Of a stretch of DNA of 64,000 nucleotides, positions 1 to 7,000 are shown in pieces. The stretch comes from Streptomyces canus (lineage in GTDB: Bacteria > Actinomycetota > Actinomycetes > Streptomycetales > Streptomycetaceae). Location: the NCBI RefSeq assembly GCF_030816965.1, contig NZ_JAUSYQ010000002.1:9166001-9230000 (forward strand), read 5' to 3'. The translations under genes were made by a program, and so were the position numbers. The notes beneath the pieces are model-generated. The model was not told where the DNA came from. It made no database searches and worked only from the letters and a program-made list of their open reading frames with translations. The first letter of the stretch is position 1, and every line of letters starts with the position of its first letter.

Positions 1-607
1 GACAGACGATGATCAGCACCGGAACCAGGACCTTCACCATGGTGATGAAGAGGTTCAGCCGGATCAGCCGGCGTGGCGGCAACAGGTTGAGCCCGACGAT
101 CAGCGCCATGAACACCACAGCCCACAGGACGCCGGTCATGGAGAAGTCGTAGGCGTGTTCCATGCTCTGCGGGGTGGGCGCGGCGACGTTCCTCAGCACC
201 TCCCCGTTCCGCAGCAACGACGGGAACCAGTACGCCAGTCCGTGGACCATGGCCACCGCCTCGCTCGCCGGATTCACCGCGTACACGATCCACAGCCCGG
301 CGGCCACGACCGTGGCCACCAGCGGGCCCGCGGCCTGCAGGGGGAGGAAGATCAGGCCGCCCGTCTTGGGGACGGCGATGCCCAGTTCGACCATCACGGC
401 GGCTATCAGCAGCATCAGCGCTCCGCCGGCTGCCCAGGCCCACACGGCGTTGTCACCGGCCGCCCAGTGGGCTTTACCGGCCGCCAGCAGCCACCCGGAA
501 CCCACGACGCCGCCGGCGGCGAGCCCCACCAGATCCAGTGTGGACAGCCGACGGCGTTCGTCGGCGTCCTCCAACGAGCCCGACCGTGCCGAGCCCCGCT
601 CGCCCAT
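1..607 (-). CDS. APC-family amino acid permease (3' end cut off by window)
   Basis: The translated minus strand gives about 202 residues of a polytopic membrane protein and runs off the left edge without a stop. A short hydrophilic N-terminus is followed by a first membrane segment that begins STLDLVGLAAGGVVGSGW. This glycine-rich pattern is typical of helix 1 in amino acid/polyamine/organocation (APC) transporters, where it shapes the substrate site. At least four further hydrophobic segments follow. I took the ATG at 607. An in-frame TTG at 616 sits closer to a GGGGGAGGGG purine run and is a reasonable alternative. The substrate cannot be told. The gene is convergent with nothing in view and lies downstream, on the same strand, of the GH59 gene and its terminator. 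Confidence 0.75.
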   Translation of the reverse strand, partial: MGERGSARSGSLEDADERRRLSTLDLVGLAAGGVVGSGWLLAAGKAHWAAGDNAVWAWAAGGALMLLIAAVMVELGIAVPKTGGLIFLPLQAAGPLVATVVAAGLWIVYAVNPASEAVAMVHGLAYWFPSLLRNGEVLRNVAAPTPQSMEHAYDFSMTGVLWAVVFMALIVGLNLLPPRRLIRLNLFITMVKVLVPVLIIVC

Positions 608-756
608 CCACCCCAACTCGTCCCCCTCCCCCGGAGTTACCGCCAGACCAGGTTATCTTCGTGAGCGACGCGGGAGGCGGTGGACGGCAGGTGAGGAACC
701 GGTACTGAATCGATGCCGGTACGACGCCTTGGCGGGTTTCCGATCATTGCCCTTGG

Positions 757-790
757 CCGGCGGGTCCGCCCGAAGGGGCGGGCCCGCCGG
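757..790 (-). terminator. Hairpin terminator after the GH59 gene
   Basis: A 15-bp stem with a GAAG loop (arms 757-771 and 776-790, one T:G wobble) lies directly after the GH59 stop codon. There is no long T run, as is common for actinobacterial terminators. Confidence 0.7.
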
Positions 791-798
791 TGGCGTCG

Positions 799-3759
799 TC
801 AGGGCTCCGTGCGGACCAGCCTGTCGTAGGCGTCCACGAGCCTGCTCGCGAGCTGGCCGACGCCGAGGACGTCGAGGCCCTTCTGCCCGCGCACCGCTGC
901 CCTGGCGGCCGTGCGTGCGGTGGCGAAGTCGGCCCAGGAGTCGGCCGTCCAGTCGCTCCGGTCCGGGGAGCCCACCGCGTCCAGGGCGGTCCGCAGCGGT
1001 GTCGTGTCGACCGGCCCGTCCACGTCGCCGGAGAGTGCGGTGAAGGCGTCGAGCACGAGCTTCCCGGACTTGAGGGTGAACGTCGCCGTGTGTCTGCCGT
1101 CGGGCAGGCCGCGGAGTGAGTACGTCGCCTGACGCTTGTCGGTGGCGGCGGTCTTCGCGTTCCGGGCGACGGGCCGGCCGTCCACGAAGACGTCGAGGAC
1201 GGCACTTGCGTCGTTGCCGCCGATGACGTCGATGCCCGTGCCGCGGAACGGGACGGTGACGGTCGCTCCCGCGGTGGCGCTGGTCGACGTCGAGCGGTAC
1301 CAGTTCATCGCGTCGCCGAGGGCGGCGTTCCGGCTCCAGGTGCCCTCGTAGGCGACCGAGCTGTCCATGTTGTCGGTCAGCGTGGCGGCGTACGGGGTGT
1401 AGCCGGCGACCTTCTCGACCTTCAGGTTGTCGAACGCGGTCGTGTGGAAGTCGGTGCCGAGCTTGACGCGGCCCTCGGTCACCGGCGTGGGGTCCTGGTA
1501 GGTGGCGACGGCCTGGCCGTCGACGTACGCGGTGACGGTCGCGCCCTTGGCCTCGACGGCGAGGCGGTAGCCGTCGGCCGCGGCGACCGTCCCGGTCCGC
1601 AGCGCCGTGCCGTACCGGTAAAGGGTCCAGCTCCCGGTCGGGCCGATCCCGACGCTGTACGCGGCGTCGGTCGCGGCCATGCCCTTCTGCTGGCGTACGC
1701 CCAGGGTGGCGAGGCCGCCGGCCGGGTCCGGGAAGGAGACGTCGACCGAGGCCCGGTAGTTCTCCCAACGGAAGTCGCCGACCGTGGTGTTGGGGGTGTT
1801 CCGGTTCCAGGCGCCGGTGTCCTTCATCGACTGGTCCAGGTACTGGTACAGCACGTTGTCGCCGCTGGGACCCTTGCCGACCTCCCAGGCGCCGGTCTGG
1901 TCGACCAGGTAACGGGGCTGGTTGCCACGGGAGGTGAGGTACGACTGGGAGACCTTGCGGGCGCCGTTGTCCGTGCCGACCGCGACCCGTCCCTCCTCCT
2001 CGTACCCGAAGTCGTCGGCGTACAGGTAGGTGTCGTGGGTGTCGTGCTGCTTGCCGGTCGCGTCGGTGTCGAGGACCGTGCGGGCGGCGGTCTCGGGCAG
2101 GCGCTGCTTCGTCGCCTTGTCGGAGCTGCGGTCGAGGGTGGTGAACGTGACGATCGAGCGTGGCTTGACCGTGTAGGTGTAGTAGCCGTCGCCCTCGGGC
2201 CGGATCTGGGCGGCGAGATGCTTGAAGTCGGCGTCGTAGGCCTGGCCGGGGTCCGCGGCGCGGGTCTCCCAGACCTCCATGGTGGGATCGCCGCCCAGGG
2301 CCATGTTCTCGGCCTTGATGCGATAACTCTTCGTCCGGTCACTGTCGTTGACGGCGATCGTCGAGAAGTCCTTCTTCGCCGGGTCGGCGAGCGTCATGTA
2401 GCTGGGGGCGCCGTTCGAGCCGTCGACGTTCTCGGTGCCGCTGACGCCGCTGTAGCTCGCCTCGGGCACGGTGCGCCAGATGCCGGCCGTGTTGGTGTCG
2501 TTCTCCCAGCCGGTCTTCGCGAACTGGGTGAAGTGCTGCATCACATACACGGCGGCGTCGTAGTGGATGCTCCCCGACCACGGGTCGCGGGCGCTGACCA
2601 GCTCCTTGTGGCTGTACTGCGCGCCCTCGTAGAAGGCCCCGATCGCCGGCTGGAAGATGTAGTGCGTCCGCTTGGAGTTGGCGTAGCTCTTCACGGAGCG
2701 GTTGGCGAGGTCCAGGGCGCTCTGCACACCGCCGATGCCCGTGCTCGCGCCGCCCGGCCCCTCGCTGTTGGAGACCCGGTAGTCCGTCCAGCCGAAGGAG
2801 CCGACGCCCTCGCTGTACCAGACCTCCTTGTCCTGACCGTAGGTGTTGTCGCCGGTCGCCAGCTTCGTGTACGGCCGGTACGTGGCGCTGTCGGACGTGC
2901 CGTCGAGTCGGTCGTCGGTGGTGTAGTGGTAGCCCACCGCGTCGACCATGCCGAAGAGCTCGGTGTCCGTGAGCATCGCCGGGCCGATGTTCTTCGTGGT
3001 GTTCTCGTCCGAGGCGACGATCTTGATGTCGTGGTACGCCTTCGCGGCCGACTTCTGCTGCCGGGTTGTCAGTCCATAGCGGGAATCACTGAATTCGGTG
3101 TCGTTGGCCAACGTGTTCTTGTACCACTTGATGAAGGAGATGTCCGGTTTCTGGGTCTCGTTGGTGTCCGGATTCACGTAGTCGACCATGTACCCGTACT
3201 TCTGGTACGCGTCGAGGATCGTCTCCTTGTACCAGCGGTACATCTCGTCGGTGCCGGTGCCCTTGTTCCACTCGGTCTGCACCCACTGGGGCATGACCCA
3301 GCGCAGGATCGACACCTTGAGCTCCGGGTTGACCGTCTTGGCGTCGGCGGCGAGCTGGAAGCCGGGGGAGCGGGACGCGTCGGCGAGTTCGTCGCGGGTG
3401 CGCATCGTCGCGGGATCGGAACCGGTGGAGGTGTTGGTGTCCGAACCCATCTCGATCTTGACGTGGTTGATCAGGGGGCTCTTCCCGCCGAACAGGACCC
3501 TGATGAGCTGCCAGTACCGTTCGGGGTGCTCCGCCTTGTAGTCCATCAGCAGGTTGCTGGTGCTGTTGCAGCTGAGCAGGCCGAGGCCCTTGTAGGTCAG
3601 GCCGTTCACGTTGTCCGCGCGTACGTCGTTCCCGTCGACCACGATCTGCACGGGATCGTCCGCGGAGTGGGCGGCGGGCGCCGCGGTCACTCCTGCCGCC
3701 AGTGCCATGGTGGTCGCCGCGGCGAGGGACGCCCAGCCGAATCTTCGCTGCATACCCAT
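799..3759 (-). CDS. Secreted GH59 glycosidase (galactocerebrosidase-type) with lectin-like and FIVAR-like C-terminal domains
   Basis: A 986-residue protein with a clear signal peptide: basic start, hydrophobic core, and probable cleavage near AAPAAHSA at about residues 27-33. The body matches glycoside hydrolase family 59. GLGLLSCNSTSNLLMDY aligns with the family's N-terminal barrel, VKIEMGSDTNTSTGSDP is a family hallmark, the NE of TNETQ (about E201) fits the acid/base, and the E of VWYSEG (about E317) fits the nucleophile. A concanavalin-like region follows at about 640-760. Then come a galactose-binding-like beta domain at about 770-890 and a C-terminal repeat of about 60 residues resembling FIVAR. 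It probably removes beta-galactose, or a related sugar, from extracellular polymers. A TTG at 3780 would add seven residues. I prefer ATG 3759 because the promoter places the transcript start there. Confidence 0.88.
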   Translation of the reverse strand: MGMQRRFGWASLAAATTMALAAGVTAAPAAHSADDPVQIVVDGNDVRADNVNGLTYKGLGLLSCNSTSNLLMDYKAEHPERYWQLIRVLFGGKSPLINHVKIEMGSDTNTSTGSDPATMRTRDELADASRSPGFQLAADAKTVNPELKVSILRWVMPQWVQTEWNKGTGTDEMYRWYKETILDAYQKYGYMVDYVNPDTNETQKPDISFIKWYKNTLANDTEFSDSRYGLTTRQQKSAAKAYHDIKIVASDENTTKNIGPAMLTDTELFGMVDAVGYHYTTDDRLDGTSDSATYRPYTKLATGDNTYGQDKEVWYSEGVGSFGWTDYRVSNSEGPGGASTGIGGVQSALDLANRSVKSYANSKRTHYIFQPAIGAFYEGAQYSHKELVSARDPWSGSIHYDAAVYVMQHFTQFAKTGWENDTNTAGIWRTVPEASYSGVSGTENVDGSNGAPSYMTLADPAKKDFSTIAVNDSDRTKSYRIKAENMALGGDPTMEVWETRAADPGQAYDADFKHLAAQIRPEGDGYYTYTVKPRSIVTFTTLDRSSDKATKQRLPETAARTVLDTDATGKQHDTHDTYLYADDFGYEEEGRVAVGTDNGARKVSQSYLTSRGNQPRYLVDQTGAWEVGKGPSGDNVLYQYLDQSMKDTGAWNRNTPNTTVGDFRWENYRASVDVSFPDPAGGLATLGVRQQKGMAATDAAYSVGIGPTGSWTLYRYGTALRTGTVAAADGYRLAVEAKGATVTAYVDGQAVATYQDPTPVTEGRVKLGTDFHTTAFDNLKVEKVAGYTPYAATLTDNMDSSVAYEGTWSRNAALGDAMNWYRSTSTSATAGATVTVPFRGTGIDVIGGNDASAVLDVFVDGRPVARNAKTAATDKRQATYSLRGLPDGRHTATFTLKSGKLVLDAFTALSGDVDGPVDTTPLRTALDAVGSPDRSDWTADSWADFATARTAARAAVRGQKGLDVLGVGQLASRLVDAYDRLVRTEP

Positions 3760-3766
3760 TCGGGGG

Positions 3767-3796
3767 ACCGTAGGCGGCAAGCGCTTTCTACGTCAA
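3767..3796 (-). promoter_or_regulatory. Promoter of the GH59 gene with an embedded LacI-type operator
   Basis: Reading the minus strand, TTGACG (3791-3796) and TACGGT (3767-3772, fitting the Streptomyces TAnnnT rule) are 18 bases apart. The spacer contains GCAAGCGCTTTC (plus-strand 3777-3788), whose core AAGCGCTT is a perfect palindrome of the kind bound by LacI/GalR-family sugar regulators. The expected transcript start coincides with ATG 3759, which suggests a leaderless mRNA. No LacI gene is in the window. Confidence 0.55.
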
Positions 3797-3926
3797 TCCC
3801 CTTGCGTCACTCCAGATTTGCCCGTCCCCATGGGTGTGGCCTGCCGAAAAACGCGTGGACCGCGAAGGCGTCGTCGCGGGACACTGCCGAATTCGGACCG
3901 CTACTCCCCATGCACACAGGGTTAGA

Positions 3927-5741
3927 ATGCAGACGCCTGAGCTAGAGAAAACCACGCCGCGCAGGGGCGCCGTGCTCCTCGCGCTTCGTTACTACGGACG
4001 GGAGTTGGCCCGGCTCCGCCGGCTGACGGTTCCCGCCATGCTGCTGTTCGCGCTGGGCGGCATCGGCCTCAACTACATCGCCCCGCTGATCGTCGCGAAG
4101 CTCGCCGGCGACATCGCCGACGGCGCCGAACTGACTGTCGGATCAGCACTGCCGTACGTCCTGGGTTTCGCCGGTGTCCTGCTGCTCGCGGAAGCGCTGT
4201 GGCGGGTCGCCCTGCACTGCATGAACCGTCTCGACGCCCTTGGCATCGAGCACCTGTACGTGATCGGAATGGACGAACTGTTCGCCAAGGACGCCACGTT
4301 CTTCCACGACAACTTCGCCGGCTCCCTCACCAAGCGCGTCCTGAGCTTCGCCACCCGTTTCGAGCCGTTCGTCGACACCCTGGCGTTCCAGGTCGTGGGC
4401 AACGTCGTACCGTTGCTGTTCGGCTCGGTGGTGCTGTGGCGCTACGAACCGCTGCTCGTCGTCGGCCTGTTGACGATGATCGCGGTGACCGCCCTGTGCG
4501 CGGCACCCCTCATCCGGCGCCGCCAGGCACTGGTCGCCGAGCGCGAGGCGGCGGTCGCGCGGGTCTCCGGACACGTCGCCGACAGCCTGATGAACATGGA
4601 CACCGTCCGGGCGTTCGGTGCCGAGGCACGCGAGGCCGCCGAACACCGCTCCCGCGTCGCGGCCTCACGCCGGCTCACGCTCCGGTCGTGGGACTACGGC
4701 AACCTGCGCATCGACACCTTCGTCGCGCCGATGTCCGTGCTGACCAACGCGCTGGGCCTGCTCCTCGCGGTCACACTCGGCGGAGGCCGGCACGGTGTGG
4801 AGGCGGTCGTGGTCGCCTTCACCTACTACTCCAACGCGACCCGGATCATGTTCGAGTTCAACCAGATCTACCGTCGCCTGGAGAGCTCGATGACGGAGGC
4901 CGCGCAGTTCACCGAGCTGCTGCTGACCCCGCCGACCGTGCTCGACCCGCCCTCGCCCGAGCCGCTGCTGCCCGGGAAGGCCGACGTCCGCTTCGAGCGG
5001 GTGAACTTCGCCCATGCGGGTGCGGAGTTGCTCTTCGAGGGGCTCGACCTGTTTGTGCCCGGCGGGACGAAGGTGGGGCTCGTCGGCCGGTCCGGCGGCG
5101 GCAAGACCACACTCACCCGGCTGCTGCTGCGGATGCAGGACATCGACGGCGGCCGGATCCTGGTCGGCGGACAGGACATCAGCAGACTGCGCCAGACCGA
5201 CCTGCGCGGTCTGATGGCCTACGTGCCGCAGGACCCGGCGATGTTCCACCGCACCCTGCGGGACAACATCGCCTTCGCCAGGCCCGACGCCACCGAGGCC
5301 GAGATCCGCCGCGCGGCCGAGGCGGCACACGTCACGGAGTTCGCCGACGCGCTGCCGGAGGGCTTCGACACCCTGGTGGGCGAGCGCGGCGTCAAACTGT
5401 CCGGCGGACAGCGCCAGCGCGTCGCCCTCGCGCGGGCGATCCTGCGGGACGCGCCGATCCTGCTGCTCGACGAGGCCACCAGCGCCCTGGACTCGGAGAG
5501 CGAGATCCTGGTCCAGGAGGCGCTGTGGCGGCTCATGGAGGGGCGGACGGCGCTCGTGGTGGCGCACCGGCTGAGCACGGTCGCGGGCATGGACCAGCTC
5601 GTCGTCCTCGACCGCGGGCGGATCGTCGAACAGGGCAGTCACCAGGAACTGCTCGCGCTGGACGGCCCGTACGCCAAGCTGTGGCACCACCAGTCGGGCG
5701 GGTTCCTCGAAGAGGACCCCGTGGAGGTCGAGCTGCGCTGA
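3927..5741 (+). CDS. ABC exporter, fused membrane and ATPase domains
   Basis: A 604-residue half-transporter of the exporter type. Residues about 15-290 hold six predicted membrane helices in pairs. The C-terminal half is a complete ATPase with Walker A GRSGGGKTT (about 386-394), Q-loop YVPQDP, signature LSGGQRQR (about 490), Walker B ILLLDEAT and the H-loop AHRLST. The length is normal for a homodimeric exporter of a lipid, drug, peptide or glycoconjugate. No peptidase or substrate-specific domain is seen. I chose ATG 3927, which has CAGGG six bases upstream; the open frame extends further back without a family match. TAGAAT at 3923-3928 could instead be a -10 box, in which case GTG at about 3972 would be the start. 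The gene is divergent from the glycosidase gene. Confidence 0.85.
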   Translation: MQTPELEKTTPRRGAVLLALRYYGRELARLRRLTVPAMLLFALGGIGLNYIAPLIVAKLAGDIADGAELTVGSALPYVLGFAGVLLLAEALWRVALHCMNRLDALGIEHLYVIGMDELFAKDATFFHDNFAGSLTKRVLSFATRFEPFVDTLAFQVVGNVVPLLFGSVVLWRYEPLLVVGLLTMIAVTALCAAPLIRRRQALVAEREAAVARVSGHVADSLMNMDTVRAFGAEAREAAEHRSRVAASRRLTLRSWDYGNLRIDTFVAPMSVLTNALGLLLAVTLGGGRHGVEAVVVAFTYYSNATRIMFEFNQIYRRLESSMTEAAQFTELLLTPPTVLDPPSPEPLLPGKADVRFERVNFAHAGAELLFEGLDLFVPGGTKVGLVGRSGGGKTTLTRLLLRMQDIDGGRILVGGQDISRLRQTDLRGLMAYVPQDPAMFHRTLRDNIAFARPDATEAEIRRAAEAAHVTEFADALPEGFDTLVGERGVKLSGGQRQRVALARAILRDAPILLLDEATSALDSESEILVQEALWRLMEGRTALVVAHRLSTVAGMDQLVVLDRGRIVEQGSHQELLALDGPYAKLWHHQSGGFLEEDPVEVELR

Positions 5742-5894
5742 ACGGGGCGAACGGAGGCGAGGAGGTCAGGTGACCAGGGGCGTCCTGCGCGGGGCCCTGC
5801 GCGGACCGGTGAGCAGTGACGCTGACCGTGAGGACCGATCCGCTGCTGTGGAGGTATCGGCTGTGCTTCTTCTTGACCCGCCGGGATTCCTGGC

Positions 5895-6170
5895 CGACCC
5901 CAAGGACTGCCGCACTGGCCCTATGGTCAGGCCGTCGACGACGCTCTGGCCGCCCGGAGTATCCCGCCGGCAACGGTACGGGCCCATCACACCAGCCTCG
6001 AACGCGGCATGACCATGTACACGGTGATGACGTGGGACGTCAGCCGGACCGGCGGCCGCGGTGGCCTTCAGCTGCACTGGCAGGAACGCAAGGGCTGGTT
6101 CTATGCCCTGGCCGGGCTGAGCCAGTTCGACGTCCACTTCAACACCGTGCTCATCCCGCTCGGTACGCCG
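5895..6170 (+). pseudogene. Truncated DUF6292-family gene
   Basis: The frame that starts after a TGA at 5874 reads LPHWPYGQAVDDALAARSIP, then VRAHHTSLERGMTMY, TWDVSRTGGRGGLQLHW and GWFYALAGL. I recognise this pattern as the actinobacterial DUF6292 family. Similarity ends at IPLGTP near 6170, where the frame continues into a tRNA-like segment instead of the usual PAPEAVADV-type tail. No ATG or GTG with a ribosome binding site precedes the conserved part, so both ends look damaged. An ATG-initiated product from 6009 would lack the first third of the domain. The family has no assigned function. The break at a tRNA-like sequence suggests integrase-mediated recombination. Confidence 0.6.
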
Positions 6171-6228
6171 ATGGTAGTGCAGCTGACTGGGCGGCAAGGG
6201 GTCGCAGGTTCACATCCTGTCGTCCCGA
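6161..6228 (+). pseudogene. Degenerate tRNA-Pro(GGG)-like sequence, probable integration scar
   Basis: The 3' half reads as a tRNA: CTGACTGGGCGGCAAGGGG is an anticodon-arm-like stretch with GGG in the loop. A T-arm follows (stem 6204-6208 with 6216-6220, loop TTCACAT), and then the acceptor strand CGTCCCG and A. CGGTACG at 6161-6167 pairs with the acceptor strand with one mismatch. From memory this resembles Streptomyces tRNA-Pro(GGG). The D-arm is short (68 bases in total) and three of five anticodon-stem pairs are lost, so it cannot be a working tRNA. A terminator follows at once, as after a genuine tRNA gene. Actinobacterial integrative elements commonly insert at tRNA 3' ends, so I read this as an attachment-site relic. 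Confidence 0.5.
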
Positions 6229-6235
6229 CGGTGCG

Positions 6236-6272
6236 AAGGGTCTTCGCAGGCGGAGCCTGCGGGGGCCCTTTT
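6236..6272 (+). terminator. Intrinsic terminator after the tRNA-like relic
   Basis: A 16-bp stem with two T:G pairs (6236-6251 with 6255-6270), a GGA triloop and a TTTT run form a textbook rho-independent terminator. It sits 8 bases past the tRNA-like acceptor end. Confidence 0.85.
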
Positions 6273-6495
6273 CGTATGAGTCGTGTCCGGCCTTCGGCTG
6301 CCGGCAGCGACGCAGCCGATCAAGACGCCGGAATCCGCAGGGCGGGGATGGCGGCTCCGCCGGGCGGGCTTGTCCAACTCGCCTCAGTCAGGGGGCCTCG
6401 TGGACGGCCGCCCGCAGGACGCCATCCTGCAACCCGAGACTCCCGTCACCGCAGGTCACGAGGCCCGCCTTCGTGGCCGAAGCACCCGCTGCGGT

Positions 6496-6515
6496 GATGG
6501 CGCAATTGCGCCATC
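6496..6515. promoter_or_regulatory. Perfect 20-bp palindrome, candidate operator
   Basis: GATGGCGCAATTGCGCCATC is its own reverse complement over all 20 bases, with no spacer. It lies about 470 bases before the first exopolysaccharide gene and fits a dimeric DNA-binding protein better than an RNA hairpin. The cognate regulator is unknown. Confidence 0.5.
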
Positions 6516-6670
6516 TCCAAATCGTAAGCACATATTCCACACATCCCCCTCTGCAGACGGGTGTCGATGGTCTAGATTGACCTTGCTGCCCATGGTGGGA
6601 CACAGGGCGACAAATAGTGATCTATGGGTCCGGCGCTGCGGACACTGAGCAGAAACGTCTCGGCGCCAGG

Positions 6671-6712
6671 CTCGGGGGTGATCGGTTCTTGGAACCCGAG
6701 TGGGGGCTCGGG
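6671..6712 (+). promoter_or_regulatory. Mutually exclusive hairpins in the operon leader
   Basis: CTCGGG (6671-6676) can pair with CCCGAG (6695-6700), which can instead pair with CTCGGG (6707-6712) across a six-base loop. A third option is GGTTC/GAACC (6684-6688 with 6692-6696). This three-segment arrangement is typical of attenuators or riboswitch expression platforms. I do not recognise a known riboswitch class. Confidence 0.35.
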
Positions 6713-6937
6713 TGCGGGGAGCATCCGAGGTTTCGGTGGGTTCCCGCGCAACTCGAGAGTCTGGCGGGACGTGTACATCCGCTGCTGCCAAGGTGAGTTG
6801 CTGACGCAGTTTTGAAGTAGGCATGTCATGCGCGGGGGGTGGTCCCTCCCGGGAGAGGAACAGCGCGGCGCGGGGCGGGGGGGGGTCCTGCGAGGGGAGG
6901 AACGGCGGGAGGCGGGGGCCTCCCGGGGGGAGGAACG

Positions 6938-7000
6938 GTGTCTGGCAATCACGTCGTACCACTGGGGACCGGGGGGGTTCTGTGCGGGAGGGGGGAATAG
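6938..7000 (+). CDS. Possible 20-residue leader ORF overlapping the first operon gene
   Basis: GTG 6938, preceded by GGGGGGAGGAAC at ideal spacing, opens a 20-codon frame that ends at TAG 6998-7000. It overlaps the presumed GTG 6982 start of the phosphoglycosyltransferase gene in another frame. The ribosome binding site is far better than that of the large gene, so it may be a translated leader that couples initiation. Alternatively, a frameshift in the G-runs may have split the true 5' end. No similarity is recognised. Confidence 0.3.
   Translation: MSGNHVVPLGTGGVLCGRGE

Larger units (their letters stand above)
6273..6981. other. Long non-coding stretch upstream of the polysaccharide operon
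   Basis: No convincing gene is seen in these roughly 700 bases; short open frames on both strands have no recognisable domain. The stretch contains a perfect 20-bp palindrome (6496-6515), a locally AT-richer patch (6515-6550), competing hairpins (6671-6712) and a G-rich segment (6838-6981) with several Shine-Dalgarno-like GGAGGAAC copies. It is probably the promoter and 5' leader of the exopolysaccharide operon. I could not place a convincing -35/-10 pair. Confidence 0.5.

Noticed and set aside
1444..3945. 833-codon open frame opposite the GH59 gene
   Set aside because: It is a GC-bias shadow: Val/Gly/Arg-rich with no domain, while the minus strand has a full glycosidase with signal peptide.
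6161..6228. Functional tRNA-Pro gene
   Set aside because: The D-arm is too short and most anticodon-stem pairs are lost, so I treat it as a relic and not a tRNA gene.
6388..6603. Small minus-strand frame of 71 codons in the scar region
   Set aside because: It has no ribosome binding site or recognisable family and contains the perfect palindrome, which is better explained as a regulatory site.
6600..6830. Known c-di-AMP (ydaO) or c-di-GMP riboswitch in the operon leader
   Set aside because: The conserved core sequences of those classes as I remember them are not present; only alternative hairpins are seen.
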